DNA of 7,421 bases, taken from the NCBI GenBank assembly GCA_018899795.1, contig JAHIHJ010000056.1:1-7421 (forward strand), given 5' to 3'. The notes below the pieces were generated by a model. That model had not been told where the DNA came from. It made no database searches and saw only the letters and a list, made by a program, of their open reading frames with translations. Both the position numbers and the translations under genes were made by a program. Below, piece by piece: positions 1-5,442 of this stretch; position 1 is the first letter of the stretch; the number at the start of each line of letters is the position of its first letter. Origin of the DNA: Methanobacteriota archaeon. Lineage in GTDB: Archaea > Halobacteriota > Methanosarcinia > Methanosarcinales > Methanoperedenaceae.

Positions 1-106
1 ACAGAATACGCAGGAAGAAGCACAGAAATCCACGCCGGGATTTGAGGTTCTTTTAGTTATTGCTGCGATCGGAATACTGGGATACAGAGCAGGTATTAAA
101 CGTTAA
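1..106 (+). CDS. C-terminus of a surface protein with a PGF-CTERM sorting tail (5' partial)
   Basis: Only the last 34 codons are present, read in the frame starting at base 2 and ending at TAA 104-106. The end has the tripartite layout of a PGF-CTERM domain: a polar, Glu/Gln-rich linker, the motif Thr-Pro-Gly-Phe-Glu, a hydrophobic membrane segment of about 15 residues (VLLVIAAIGILGY), and a short basic tail RAGIKR. In known archaea this tail is recognised by an archaeosortase (ArtA). The enzyme cuts near the PGF motif, and the protein is usually lipid-anchored at the cell surface. The extracellular part lies outside the window, so the function of the protein cannot be told. The gene converges on the minus-strand gene at 152-640. 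Confidence 0.85.
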   Translation, partial: QNTQEEAQKSTPGFEVLLVIAAIGILGYRAGIKR

Positions 107-108
107 AT

Positions 109-165
109 AACCGGTATTTCCGGTTCAAAAATATTCTGGTATATTCCGGTATTATTCCGGTATTT
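109..165. terminator. Hairpin and CCGGTAT repeats between convergent genes
   Basis: AACCGG (109-114) and CCGGTT (120-125) form a perfect 6-bp stem with a 5-nt loop, directly after the stop of the PGF-CTERM gene. It is followed by three spaced copies of TTCYGGTAT at 134-142, 144-152 and 155-163. The last copy runs into the end of the minus-strand gene, and T-rich stretches lie on both sides. Its place between two convergent stop codons suits a shared transcription end. That role is inferred from position, since archaeal terminators are mainly T-rich tracts and do not need a hairpin. Confidence 0.4.
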
Positions 166-640
166 TTACTTCTATTTTTTCAGCAAGTCCGATAATATTT
201 TCAATGTTGTCGGGTTTATCTTTTTTATATTTAGCGCTGAGCGCAGCATGTACCCCGTTTTTGAAAAATATCAGATTATATGTAACCCCATCACTCTGTT
301 TATGCTTTAACAGGATGGAAGATTCACCAAGCGTCCCTGCCTTGACAGGACGCCCATAGCCATTCTTTTTTAGATAATCCACATTGGCGATAAAAGCGGC
401 GTTTGCGCCTTCCCTGTTCTCATATGTGGTAATGACCTGAATAATTGTATCTTTTTTATCCTGCAGCAAACAACTGAAACAACCTTCTGAAAAACCCCAT
501 TTCCTGAGATCTTCTGTTGCAGCATAATTAAAACTCAGTTCGGGCTCACTTGTTAGTGTGCACACATTCTCGTAAATTTCTTCAATGTCGCTTCCTGTTT
601 CAACATGTGTAAGTGCGATATCTATTGAACGTCCTGTCAT
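152..640 (-). CDS. Hypothetical 162-aa soluble alpha/beta protein
   Basis: I do not recognise this family with certainty. The chain has no signal peptide or membrane segment. It alternates predicted beta strands (IIQVITTYE around 66-74, SSILLKH around 107-113, TYNLIFFKNGVHAALSAKY around 120-138) with helices, and ends in an amphipathic helix and a strand (NIENIIGLAEKIEVKI). This resembles the Mog1/PsbP-like domains found in many prokaryotic lipoproteins, but that is a loose shape match. There is a Cys54-x2-Cys57 pair. ATG at 640 is the only Met before the conserved-looking core and has no clear Shine-Dalgarno sequence. The gene is transcribed divergently from pcn and shares its upstream region with the three-copy repeat. 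A signal-less copy of a usually secreted domain is possible. Confidence 0.7.
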   Translation of the reverse strand: MTGRSIDIALTHVETGSDIEEIYENVCTLTSEPELSFNYAATEDLRKWGFSEGCFSCLLQDKKDTIIQVITTYENREGANAAFIANVDYLKKNGYGRPVKAGTLGESSILLKHKQSDGVTYNLIFFKNGVHAALSAKYKKDKPDNIENIIGLAEKIEVKIPE

Positions 641-686
641 TTCTTATTATAAAAGCGGAAGTTAGATATGAAAGTATCGCATATTT

Positions 687-731
687 AACGGCAGGATATC
701 GAATGACAGGATATCTAACGACAGGATAATT
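687..731. repeat. Three 15-bp tandem repeats upstream of the pcn TATA box
   Basis: Units lie at 687-701 (AACGGCAGGATATCG), 702-716 (AATGACAGGATATCT) and 717-731 (AACGACAGGATAATT). The core CAGGATAT is kept at an exact 15-bp spacing. The third unit abuts the pcn TATA-like element, so a protein bound here would be placed to affect TBP/TFB loading on pcn. It could also affect the divergent minus-strand gene. The operator role is inferred; the repetition is plain in the sequence. Confidence 0.75.
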
Positions 732-769
732 TATTAATATAATGGGTTATATTATACGATAGAGGCTGA
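730..769 (+). promoter_or_regulatory. pcn promoter TATA element and ribosome site
   Basis: An AT-rich TATA-like box, TTTATTAATATA, spans 730-741. It puts the expected start of transcription about 25 nt downstream, near 760, which leaves a very short leader. GAGG at 762-765 sits 6 nt before the ATG at 772 and is the likely Shine-Dalgarno sequence. Start-site distances are typical archaeal values, not measured here. Confidence 0.55.
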
Positions 770-771
770 AA

Positions 772-1509
772 ATGTTTAAGGCAGTAATTGGCGCAGACAA
801 ACTGAAGGAAGCGATTGAATCCGTATCAACACTTGTAGATGAAGCTAAACTCAAACTTACCCCGGAAGGGTTCTCAGTAAGGGCGGTAGACCCAGCCAAT
901 GTCGCGATGGTAAGTCTTGATCTTGGAGGAGATGCCTTTGAATCTTTTGAAGCGACAGACGGCGAACTCGGGATCGATCTTACAAAACTGAACGGTATTA
1001 TGGAAATGGCTGAAAAGGGGGACAGCATCGAACTTGATCTTGACGAAACAGCGCACAAACTGGTTATCAGGATGCGCGGGCTTTCATATACAATGTCCCT
1101 TCTCGACCCGTCATCTATCAGGAAGGAACCTAAAGTTCCAACCCTTGATCTTCCTGCGCATATCGTGATCCGCGGGGAAGACCTGAAAAGAGCAGTGAAA
1201 GCAGCTGAAAAGGTGAGCGATTACATGTCCATAGGCGTCAGGGGAGATATCTTTTTCATGGAAGCTGAGGGCGATACTGATAATGTCCAGCTTGAGATGA
1301 CAAAAGATCAGCTTGTTGAGTTTAAGCCAGGAGAAGCCAAGTCCCTGTTCTCGCTTGATTATCTTACTGATATAAGCAAGATAGCTGGAAAAAACCCGGA
1401 AGTAATGATCGATGTTGGAAAGGATTATCCACTGAAGATAAGGTTCAAGATCGCAGAAGGGCACGGCGATGTCAGTTACATGCTGGCTCCCAGGGTCGAA
1501 TCTGAATAG
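772..1509 (+). CDS. pcn: DNA polymerase sliding clamp, PCNA
   Basis: This is the ring-shaped trimeric processivity clamp that encircles DNA and tethers polymerase, Fen1, ligase and other PIP-box proteins at the replication fork. The 245-residue length is normal for archaeal PCNA. Visible family marks are the N-terminal clamp domain opening MFKAVIGADKLKEAIE, the segment SVRAVDPANVAMVSLDL (35-51), the interdomain connecting loop near 113-128 (SSIRKEPKVPTLDLP), and the ending YMLAPRVESE with the LAPR motif at 238-241. ATG 772 has a GAGG ribosome site and matches the usual PCNA start. It is the first gene of an operon with priL and the DHH-like gene. The upstream repeats suggest regulated expression. 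Confidence 0.97.
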   Translation: MFKAVIGADKLKEAIESVSTLVDEAKLKLTPEGFSVRAVDPANVAMVSLDLGGDAFESFEATDGELGIDLTKLNGIMEMAEKGDSIELDLDETAHKLVIRMRGLSYTMSLLDPSSIRKEPKVPTLDLPAHIVIRGEDLKRAVKAAEKVSDYMSIGVRGDIFFMEAEGDTDNVQLEMTKDQLVEFKPGEAKSLFSLDYLTDISKIAGKNPEVMIDVGKDYPLKIRFKIAEGHGDVSYMLAPRVESE

Positions 1510-1512
1510 GAC

Positions 1513-2565
1513 ATGGATGTTTTCGGGTTCGCTCAATTTCCTTATGTTAGCGGGGCGTTAGAATATGTGGAAGCCCTTGATTTCAAACTTGATGAACTAT
1601 TTTTCGACCGGGCGTTCGGACAGGTAAGAGAGCGGGGGAAAGAGCGCGTTCTTTCCGCGATCGGAGAAGGAATAAAGAAATCCGTGTGCACTGACAGGAC
1701 AGGCGCTGAAAAGGAATTACTTTCGTATCCTGTTGCCAGGATACTTGTCTCATGCATCAACGATAACTACCTTATAAAGCGGTATGCTCTGGCTGAGGCA
1801 AAATCTTCCTATGAGACATTAAAGAAACTTCCGGATAATGATCTTAAAGATTTTGCAGAAGAATTCGATATCTCTACAAAGATCGATGAGCGGGAGTACG
1901 TTATTCATTTCACTGATTACATCCGCCATGCAAGCGCTATACATGAGCATGAATGGAAGTTGATAAACAGGAAAATGGATCATGGTTGGGTGCATCTTTC
2001 AAAAGAAAAATTATCACGGATAATTGAAGAGGCGATCAGGAAGCGGATCGAATCCGGTATGCCGCTTGATGTGCCTCCTGAGATCTGCGCGACGCTTGAT
2101 GGATTGGTTAAGGAAATACGCGACGCACTGGATGCGCGCAAATCCGAGTTCGAAATAGGTGAGTTCAGTGAGATAATGCCTGACTGCTTCCCCCCATGCA
2201 TGGCGCATGCCCTCTCAGGCGCACAGTCGGGTGTGAACCTGTCTCATTCTATGAGGTTTGCACTCACTTCATTCCTGCTGAATATCGGGATGAACGTTGA
2301 AGGGATCATCGGGCTTTTCCGGGTCTCGCCTGATTTCGATGAGGAGCGCACGCGATACCAGGTAATGCACATCCACGGAGCCACAGGAACGGTCTACAAA
2401 TCGCCCTCATGTGATACTATGGTCACGTACGGGAACTGTGTTGGCAAAGATCACCTTTGTGAGAGGATCTCGCATCCCCTCGGGTTTTACAGAAAAAAGG
2501 CATGGCTTACAAAACATATATCCAGAAAGAATGTTAAATATACTCCCAGATGGTCAAGAGATTGA
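1513..2565 (+). CDS. priL: DNA primase large subunit PriL (iron-sulfur)
   Basis: PriL partners the catalytic subunit PriS to make RNA/DNA primers. Its C-terminal domain carries a 4Fe-4S cluster needed for primer initiation. The 350-residue protein opens with an N-terminal helical domain (FAQFPYVSGALEYVEAL). It ends with the PriL-CTD, where four cysteines fit the cluster ligands: Cys229 in FPPCM, Cys300 in SPSCDTM, Cys309 in YGNCVG and Cys316 in HLCERISHPLG. Cys225 is an extra. ATG 1513 lies 3 nt after the pcn stop with no clear Shine-Dalgarno sequence, so re-initiation after pcn is likely. The coupling of clamp and primase genes suggests matched production of fork components. PriS is not in the window. 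Confidence 0.95.
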   Translation: MDVFGFAQFPYVSGALEYVEALDFKLDELFFDRAFGQVRERGKERVLSAIGEGIKKSVCTDRTGAEKELLSYPVARILVSCINDNYLIKRYALAEAKSSYETLKKLPDNDLKDFAEEFDISTKIDEREYVIHFTDYIRHASAIHEHEWKLINRKMDHGWVHLSKEKLSRIIEEAIRKRIESGMPLDVPPEICATLDGLVKEIRDALDARKSEFEIGEFSEIMPDCFPPCMAHALSGAQSGVNLSHSMRFALTSFLLNIGMNVEGIIGLFRVSPDFDEERTRYQVMHIHGATGTVYKSPSCDTMVTYGNCVGKDHLCERISHPLGFYRKKAWLTKHISRKNVKYTPRWSRD

Positions 2566-3554
2566 ATTTCTGGAAAAAGAGAGCTTTTAAGAAGCTGGTT
2601 TCACAGCAGGGCGAGAGACTCATTATCTATACCAGGAATAACCCTGATTCAGATTCACTGGCAAGCTCGCTTGCTCTAAAGCGGATCGCAGAACATTACA
2701 GCATGGATGCCACATTATACTATACCGGCGCGATCCAGAACAAAACCCTTATTAACATACTGGGAGAAGACGTGACGAACGCGCCTGTGATATCCCAGAC
2801 CCAGAAATACATGGCTTTTGTGGACCTTTTACCAACTGAACTTACGGGAGAGAAATTCTCCCCAACTATAGTTATCGGTCACACTCTTGGCAATACGGAT
2901 AAAATACGCTGCGAATACCAGGATATCCGCACAACAGATACTACGTCCAGCATAATGGTTGATTATTTAAAAACGTTTGGTGTGGCGATAGACAAGCGCC
3001 TGGCAACCCTTCTTCTTTTTGCCATCCGCGAAAAGACAAAGACACTTGTAACGAACTTTACGTTTGAAGATATCGAAGCATACTGGTACATCCACAGGTA
3101 CATGGACAAGGAACTGCTCAACAGCCTTGAACATCCTTCAACAAAGATTGAAACTTTCGAAGATCTGTCGCGTGCAATTGGCAATAAAATAATAAAAGGA
3201 GCTTCCCTGTTCACCACTGTCGGTTTTGTGAAAGACACCACCACCATTCCCAAGGTTTGCAGGTACATGCTTGATATAGAAGGGATATCTACGGCCCTTG
3301 TATTTGCGGTGGATGCCACAAAGATATATGTTTATGCCGAGTCCGAGAACATGGAACTCAATATGAAAAATATCCTTAAGAAAGCGTTCGGGGATTGGGG
3401 CGATGTCGCAGGCGGTCCTTTCCATGCCTCGATCTCCATACCTCTTGGTGTATTCGGGATCGCTGCAGATGTGGAATCGGCAAAACCGCTACTTCTAAAA
3501 TCTATCAGTGACTCGGTCTCATCCCGGTATTTCTACGTTCTTGAGGCAGAATAA
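2550..3554 (+). CDS. DHH-superfamily protein with degraded active-site motifs
   Basis: The protein has the two-part build of NrnA/RecJ-like DHH phosphoesterases: an N-terminal DHH domain (about 20-165) and a DHHA1-like C-terminal domain (about 210-325). Motif I reads R-N-N-P-D-S-D-S at 29-36, where active relatives have a His first. Motif II keeps Asp92. The DHH triad itself reads Gly-His-Thr (110-112). The usual T-D-T segment reads Glu-Lys-Thr (161-163). The DHHA1 Gly-Gly-His-Pro motif is replaced by AGGPFHAS (287-294). Several metal ligands therefore appear missing. The gene overlaps the end of priL by 16 nt and is clearly in the same operon. Inference: a non-catalytic or altered replication factor, by analogy with Cdc45, which descends from RecJ-like proteins. 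It may equally be a divergent active oligoribonuclease. Confidence 0.8.
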   Translation: MVKRLNFWKKRAFKKLVSQQGERLIIYTRNNPDSDSLASSLALKRIAEHYSMDATLYYTGAIQNKTLINILGEDVTNAPVISQTQKYMAFVDLLPTELTGEKFSPTIVIGHTLGNTDKIRCEYQDIRTTDTTSSIMVDYLKTFGVAIDKRLATLLLFAIREKTKTLVTNFTFEDIEAYWYIHRYMDKELLNSLEHPSTKIETFEDLSRAIGNKIIKGASLFTTVGFVKDTTTIPKVCRYMLDIEGISTALVFAVDATKIYVYAESENMELNMKNILKKAFGDWGDVAGGPFHASISIPLGVFGIAADVESAKPLLLKSISDSVSSRYFYVLEAE

Positions 3555-3688
3555 TGTCTGCCGTGTGCGCATATTGTGCATGTCCCTTCTGCAGTGATGC
3601 ATCGGGAGCAAACGATTTTCCCACACATCATACAGGTATTTAGTTTTCCCGGACGCCCGCAGATACTGCAAATTCCCATTACTTCCAT
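3533..3688 (-). CDS. 51-aa cross-brace (HIT/RING-like) zinc-finger protein
   Basis: Eight cysteines form four CxxC pairs: Cys7/10, 19/22, 27/30 and 37/40, with His42 and His45 behind them. The spacing C-x2-C-x8-C-x2-C-x4-C-x2-C-x6-C-x2-C and the stretch CMMCGKIVCSRC resemble zf-HIT domains and other two-zinc cross-brace fingers, including small RING-like proteins. The start at 3688 is chosen because GAGGTGA lies directly before it. A longer reading from 3748 would put that ribosome site inside the gene and add a hydrophobic stretch foreign to the family. The gene ends 22 nt inside the convergent DHH-like gene. It is last in the cluster with the ubiquitin-like gene, 17 nt after the 41-aa ORF. 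Its role is unknown; protein-protein or RNA binding is typical of such folds. Confidence 0.85.
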   Translation of the reverse strand: MEVMGICSICGRPGKLNTCMMCGKIVCSRCITAEGTCTICAHGRHYSASRT

Positions 3689-3705
3689 ATTCACCTCAAA
3701 AAAAA

Positions 3706-3831
3706 TTAAGATGCCTGATATGGAACGTAGAACTCCTCTATTACCCAATTTTCAAGCTCTTGCATTTCTTTTTTTTCCCCCTTTAACAATACAGGTCGTT
3801 TTTGATGGATTTCAGATATTTTTTTATTCAT
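3706..3831 (-). CDS. 41-aa hypothetical small protein
   Basis: This short frame begins at ATG 3831-3829 and ends at TAA 3708-3706. The product starts MNKKISEIHQKRPVLLK and ends WVIEEFYVPYQAS. It has a basic first half and an acidic amphipathic helix (GEKKEMQELENWVIEEF), with an aromatic end. Its start overlaps the final codons of the ubiquitin-like gene as read here (ATGAATAA), the form of a translationally coupled pair. It also fills what would otherwise be an unexplained gap before the zinc-finger gene. I see no Shine-Dalgarno sequence. No family is recognised. The case rests on placement, coupling and a sensible amino-acid make-up, so it could be a chance frame. Confidence 0.5.
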   Translation of the reverse strand: MNKKISEIHQKRPVLLKGEKKEMQELENWVIEEFYVPYQAS

Positions 3832-4126
3832 TTATATCAACGGTATCCTTGATTACCGTCTCCATAAAGTTGAATCCGCTATGAGAATTTATAGTTATCG
3901 ATTTCCTCCTGTAGCTATCATTTCCTCCCGTAACTACCCTCAGGATATCCACATCTTCACATGTGAGTTTCTCATCCAGTGGAACGGGAACTCCGCTGCG
4001 AAATACGATAACTATTTCAGGATTGATATGAAGAGACTGCAGCAGCTCTTCATACGTTTCATCCTCGCAGACATCCATTGTCTGCTCTTTGACACCGCCG
4101 GAAAGGATTTTTACCTTTACCTTCAC
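3824..4126 (-). CDS. MoaD/ThiS/SAMP-like ubiquitin-fold protein with C-terminal extension
   Basis: Residues 1-68 look like a complete beta-grasp small modifier or sulfur carrier: strand MKVKVKIL, a second strand, the helix TYEELLQSLHI, strand EIVIVFRSGVPVPL, then DEKLTCEDVDILRVVTGG. The diglycine is at 67-68. In this family the Gly-Gly end is adenylated by an E1-like enzyme. It then carries sulfur (for molybdopterin, thiamine or tRNA thiolation) or joins to lysines, as archaeal SAMPs do. Family members normally stop at or just after Gly-Gly; here 32 more residues follow, with no recognisable domain, starting inside a 19-bp tandem duplication. The start is GTG 4126, overlapping the previous stop (GTGA), with GAGGAAG at 4137-4131 as ribosome site. 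No E1, MoaE or ThiG partner is in the window. Confidence 0.8.
   Translation of the reverse strand: MKVKVKILSGGVKEQTMDVCEDETYEELLQSLHINPEIVIVFRSGVPVPLDEKLTCEDVDILRVVTGGNDSYRRKSITINSHSGFNFMETVIKDTVDINE
3840..3894 (-). promoter_or_regulatory. Possible internal promoter and dyad before the 41-aa and zinc-finger genes
   Basis: On the minus strand CTATAAATT (3894-3886) is a good TATA-like box, and ACGGTA/TACCGT (arms 3859-3854 and 3845-3840, 8-nt spacer) forms a perfect 6-bp dyad downstream. These elements look like an intergenic leader, yet they now lie inside the extended reading frame of the ubiquitin-like gene. This fits the idea that the region was non-coding before the 19-bp duplication removed the stop. 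It is an inference from position. Confidence 0.35.
3894..3932. repeat. 19-bp tandem duplication at the Gly-Gly codons
   Basis: The core ATTTCCTCCYGTA occurs at 3901-3913 and 3920-3932, a 19-bp period. The full units are 3894-3913 and 3914-3932, alike except for two substitutions and one extra base. On the coding (minus) strand the first-read copy gives Thr-Gly-Gly-Asn in frame. The second gives the same Thr-Gly-Gly-Asn, then Arg and a stop (TAA at 3897-3895), but in another frame. With one copy only, the protein would end TGGNR. Confidence 0.85.
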
Positions 4127-4266
4127 CTTTCTTCCTCAGACAATTCTTCCAGCACGCCCCCTACTTTTATTAAATCCACAAGATGCCCTTCCATCAATTT
4201 GTTTTCAAGGATCTTCTGTTTTTTTTCACCCTTTCTTTCCAGACCTCTCTTATCAAGTTTTGACAT
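4123..4266 (-). CDS. 47-aa highly charged small protein
   Basis: ATG 4266 is preceded by GAGGT with good spacing, giving a 47-residue product that starts MSKLDKRGLERKGEKKQKIL and ends GGVLEELSEEER. The first half is strongly basic (Lys/Arg-rich) and the end is acidic; the middle, ENKLMEGHLVDLIKVGGVLEEL, would form an amphipathic helix. An earlier in-frame ATG at 4308 lies inside a hairpin and lacks a ribosome site, so I prefer the shorter form. Its stop overlaps the GTG start of the ubiquitin-like gene (GTGA), which points to coupled translation and a shared task, perhaps as a partner or substrate adaptor. No family is recognised. Confidence 0.65.
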   Translation of the reverse strand: MSKLDKRGLERKGEKKQKILENKLMEGHLVDLIKVGGVLEELSEEER

Positions 4267-4306
4267 ATTTTTACCTCGCATCTGTTCGATTTTTCCTTGT
4301 CTATGC

Positions 4307-4331
4307 ATCCTGGGCTTTGAAAAGCCAGGAT
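4307..4331. other. Strong hairpin in the leader of the small-gene cluster
   Basis: ATCCTGGGCTTT (4307-4318) and AAAGCCAGGAT (4321-4331) pair over 11 bp with one bulged G and a 2-nt spacer. The element lies between the DUF362 stop (4375) and the first gene of the small-protein cluster (4266). It could be a leader stem-loop, a processing site or an operator. No T-tract follows on the minus strand, so a plain terminator is less likely. Confidence 0.5.
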
Positions 4332-4374
4332 AGTCTATTCCTAGTCTCCAACTATACTTTGACTCCTGTGTTTA

Positions 4375-5442
4375 TTAATGTTTTGGGGGACGTAGCTGGT
4401 CATCGATTAATGAATAATCCCGGTTTCCGCATCCTGTTTTTTCTGCAGATCCTATGTGTATCCACGGATCTGTGCCCCAAATGTTATATATAGAACTGCC
4501 ATTCAATTTCATTCGGTCATTAATGAGGTCTATTGTCGCCGCATCAAGGGCTACCGGGTCTTTACCCGCGAGTATCCCGATATCTTCAACGAACCGCTCC
4601 CCTGAAAAATTAAAGCAGTCGCATCCGGGGGTGAGGTCATATACCCAGTTTATATACCCGATCCGCCCAACGAGTGCTTTTATCGGCCCCATCGCCGCCT
4701 CGCCCAGCCTTTTCTGCATTTTCTCACTTGCATCGGGCGGTGGAATGATGGCTTCCTGCTGGCATGCATCAGCGCATGACAGTTCTCCGCAGCATTTTGA
4801 ATGATCGATCTCAGGCGGGTTAATAGCGCCCCACGGGCAAACTTCCACGCAATCGCCACATTGAGTGCATTTTTCCGGGTCGATATCCGGTTTTCCAGGT
4901 TCATGAACCCTTATCTTGCCGGCGCGGTCAAGGCAGCCCATCCCAAGGTGTTTTACAGCCCCCCCGAAGCCTGATGCAGGATGTCCTTTTCCGTGTGATA
5001 TCACTATCATGGAGTCTGCTTGCGTTATGGCGGATGCAACAGTAATGCTGCTGAGCACTTCTCCATTAATCGGTATTTCTTTCCCGTCCCCTCCCCTTAG
5101 ACCATCCGCCACGATGAAAGGAGCGTTCATGCTGGCATGGGTGAAGCCGTTCATGGCTGCGCCTGTTATCAGCTCTGCAGCATTGAGTTTCATCCCCCTG
5201 TATAACGTGGTGGTGTCGGTGACAAATGGTATCCCTCCAGCCTTTATAACAAGGTCAACAACGGTGCGGACGATGACCGGTCTGACATGGGTCGTATTGC
5301 CGTATTCACCGGGGTGGATCTTGACAGCTACGATATCCCCCGCGCGCACAGGAGAGATATGAGGAAAAATGCTCTTGATCTGCTCTATCTGGTTATCCTC
5401 AGGACGTGTTATTTTTGCTGTTTTGAATATGACTTTGCTCAA
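4375..5442 (-). CDS. DUF362 protein with inserted ferredoxin domain
   Basis: The 355-residue protein matches DUF362 iron-sulfur proteins, whose reaction is not established in general. An N-terminal half with VAVKIHPGEYGNTTHVRP (38-55) and the region SHGKGHPASGFGGAVKHLGMGC (149-170) are typical of the family. A ferredoxin insert follows: C192-x2-C195-x2-C198-x3-C202-P is a classic 4Fe-4S site. The second set, Cys217, Cys218, Cys223 and Cys227, has unusual spacing. The C-terminal part holds Gly-Cys-Asp-Cys (273-276) and DPVALDAATIDLI. No signal peptide is seen, so it is cytoplasmic, probably in electron transfer or redox enzyme chemistry. The start is TTG 5442 with GAGGG 6 nt upstream; the next in-frame Met, at residue 84, is too late. 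Confidence 0.88.
   Translation of the reverse strand: MSKVIFKTAKITRPEDNQIEQIKSIFPHISPVRAGDIVAVKIHPGEYGNTTHVRPVIVRTVVDLVIKAGGIPFVTDTTTLYRGMKLNAAELITGAAMNGFTHASMNAPFIVADGLRGGDGKEIPINGEVLSSITVASAITQADSMIVISHGKGHPASGFGGAVKHLGMGCLDRAGKIRVHEPGKPDIDPEKCTQCGDCVEVCPWGAINPPEIDHSKCCGELSCADACQQEAIIPPPDASEKMQKRLGEAAMGPIKALVGRIGYINWVYDLTPGCDCFNFSGERFVEDIGILAGKDPVALDAATIDLINDRMKLNGSSIYNIWGTDPWIHIGSAEKTGCGNRDYSLIDDQLRPPKH

Noticed and set aside
642..652. TTTATAATAAG as the promoter of the 152-640 gene
   Set aside because: It is too close to the ATG at 640; transcription would start inside the gene. TTAAATATG near 687-679 fits better.
747..1536. Minus-strand open frames opposite pcn (747-1058, 874-1056, 1111-1536)
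   Set aside because: They lie opposite a certain PCNA gene, are Ser/Pro-rich or irregular, and have no ribosome sites; they are frame shadows.
2014..2208. Minus-strand frames opposite priL and the DHH-like gene (for example 1980-2201, 2963-3319)
   Set aside because: They are shadows of strongly supported genes, with no ribosome sites or recognisable domains.
3689..3748. Longer N-terminus for the zinc-finger protein
   Set aside because: It would swallow the GAGGTGA ribosome site and overlap the 41-aa frame; the short start is better supported.
3895..3921. Tiny frame starting at ATG in the duplication after GGAGG on the minus strand (reads MIATGGNR and stops)
   Set aside because: It is only eight codons and is explained by the duplication, though GGAGGAAATG mimics a start site.
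3881..4493. Plus-strand open frames 3881-4333 and 4089-4493
   Set aside because: They cover the well-supported minus-strand small-gene cluster and the DUF362 end. The translations are Phe/Leu/Ser-rich, as expected from the complement of AG-rich coding DNA.
4916..5362. Plus-strand 148-aa frame opposite DUF362
   Set aside because: The DUF362 and ferredoxin motifs on the minus strand settle the coding strand; this frame shows no motif of its own.
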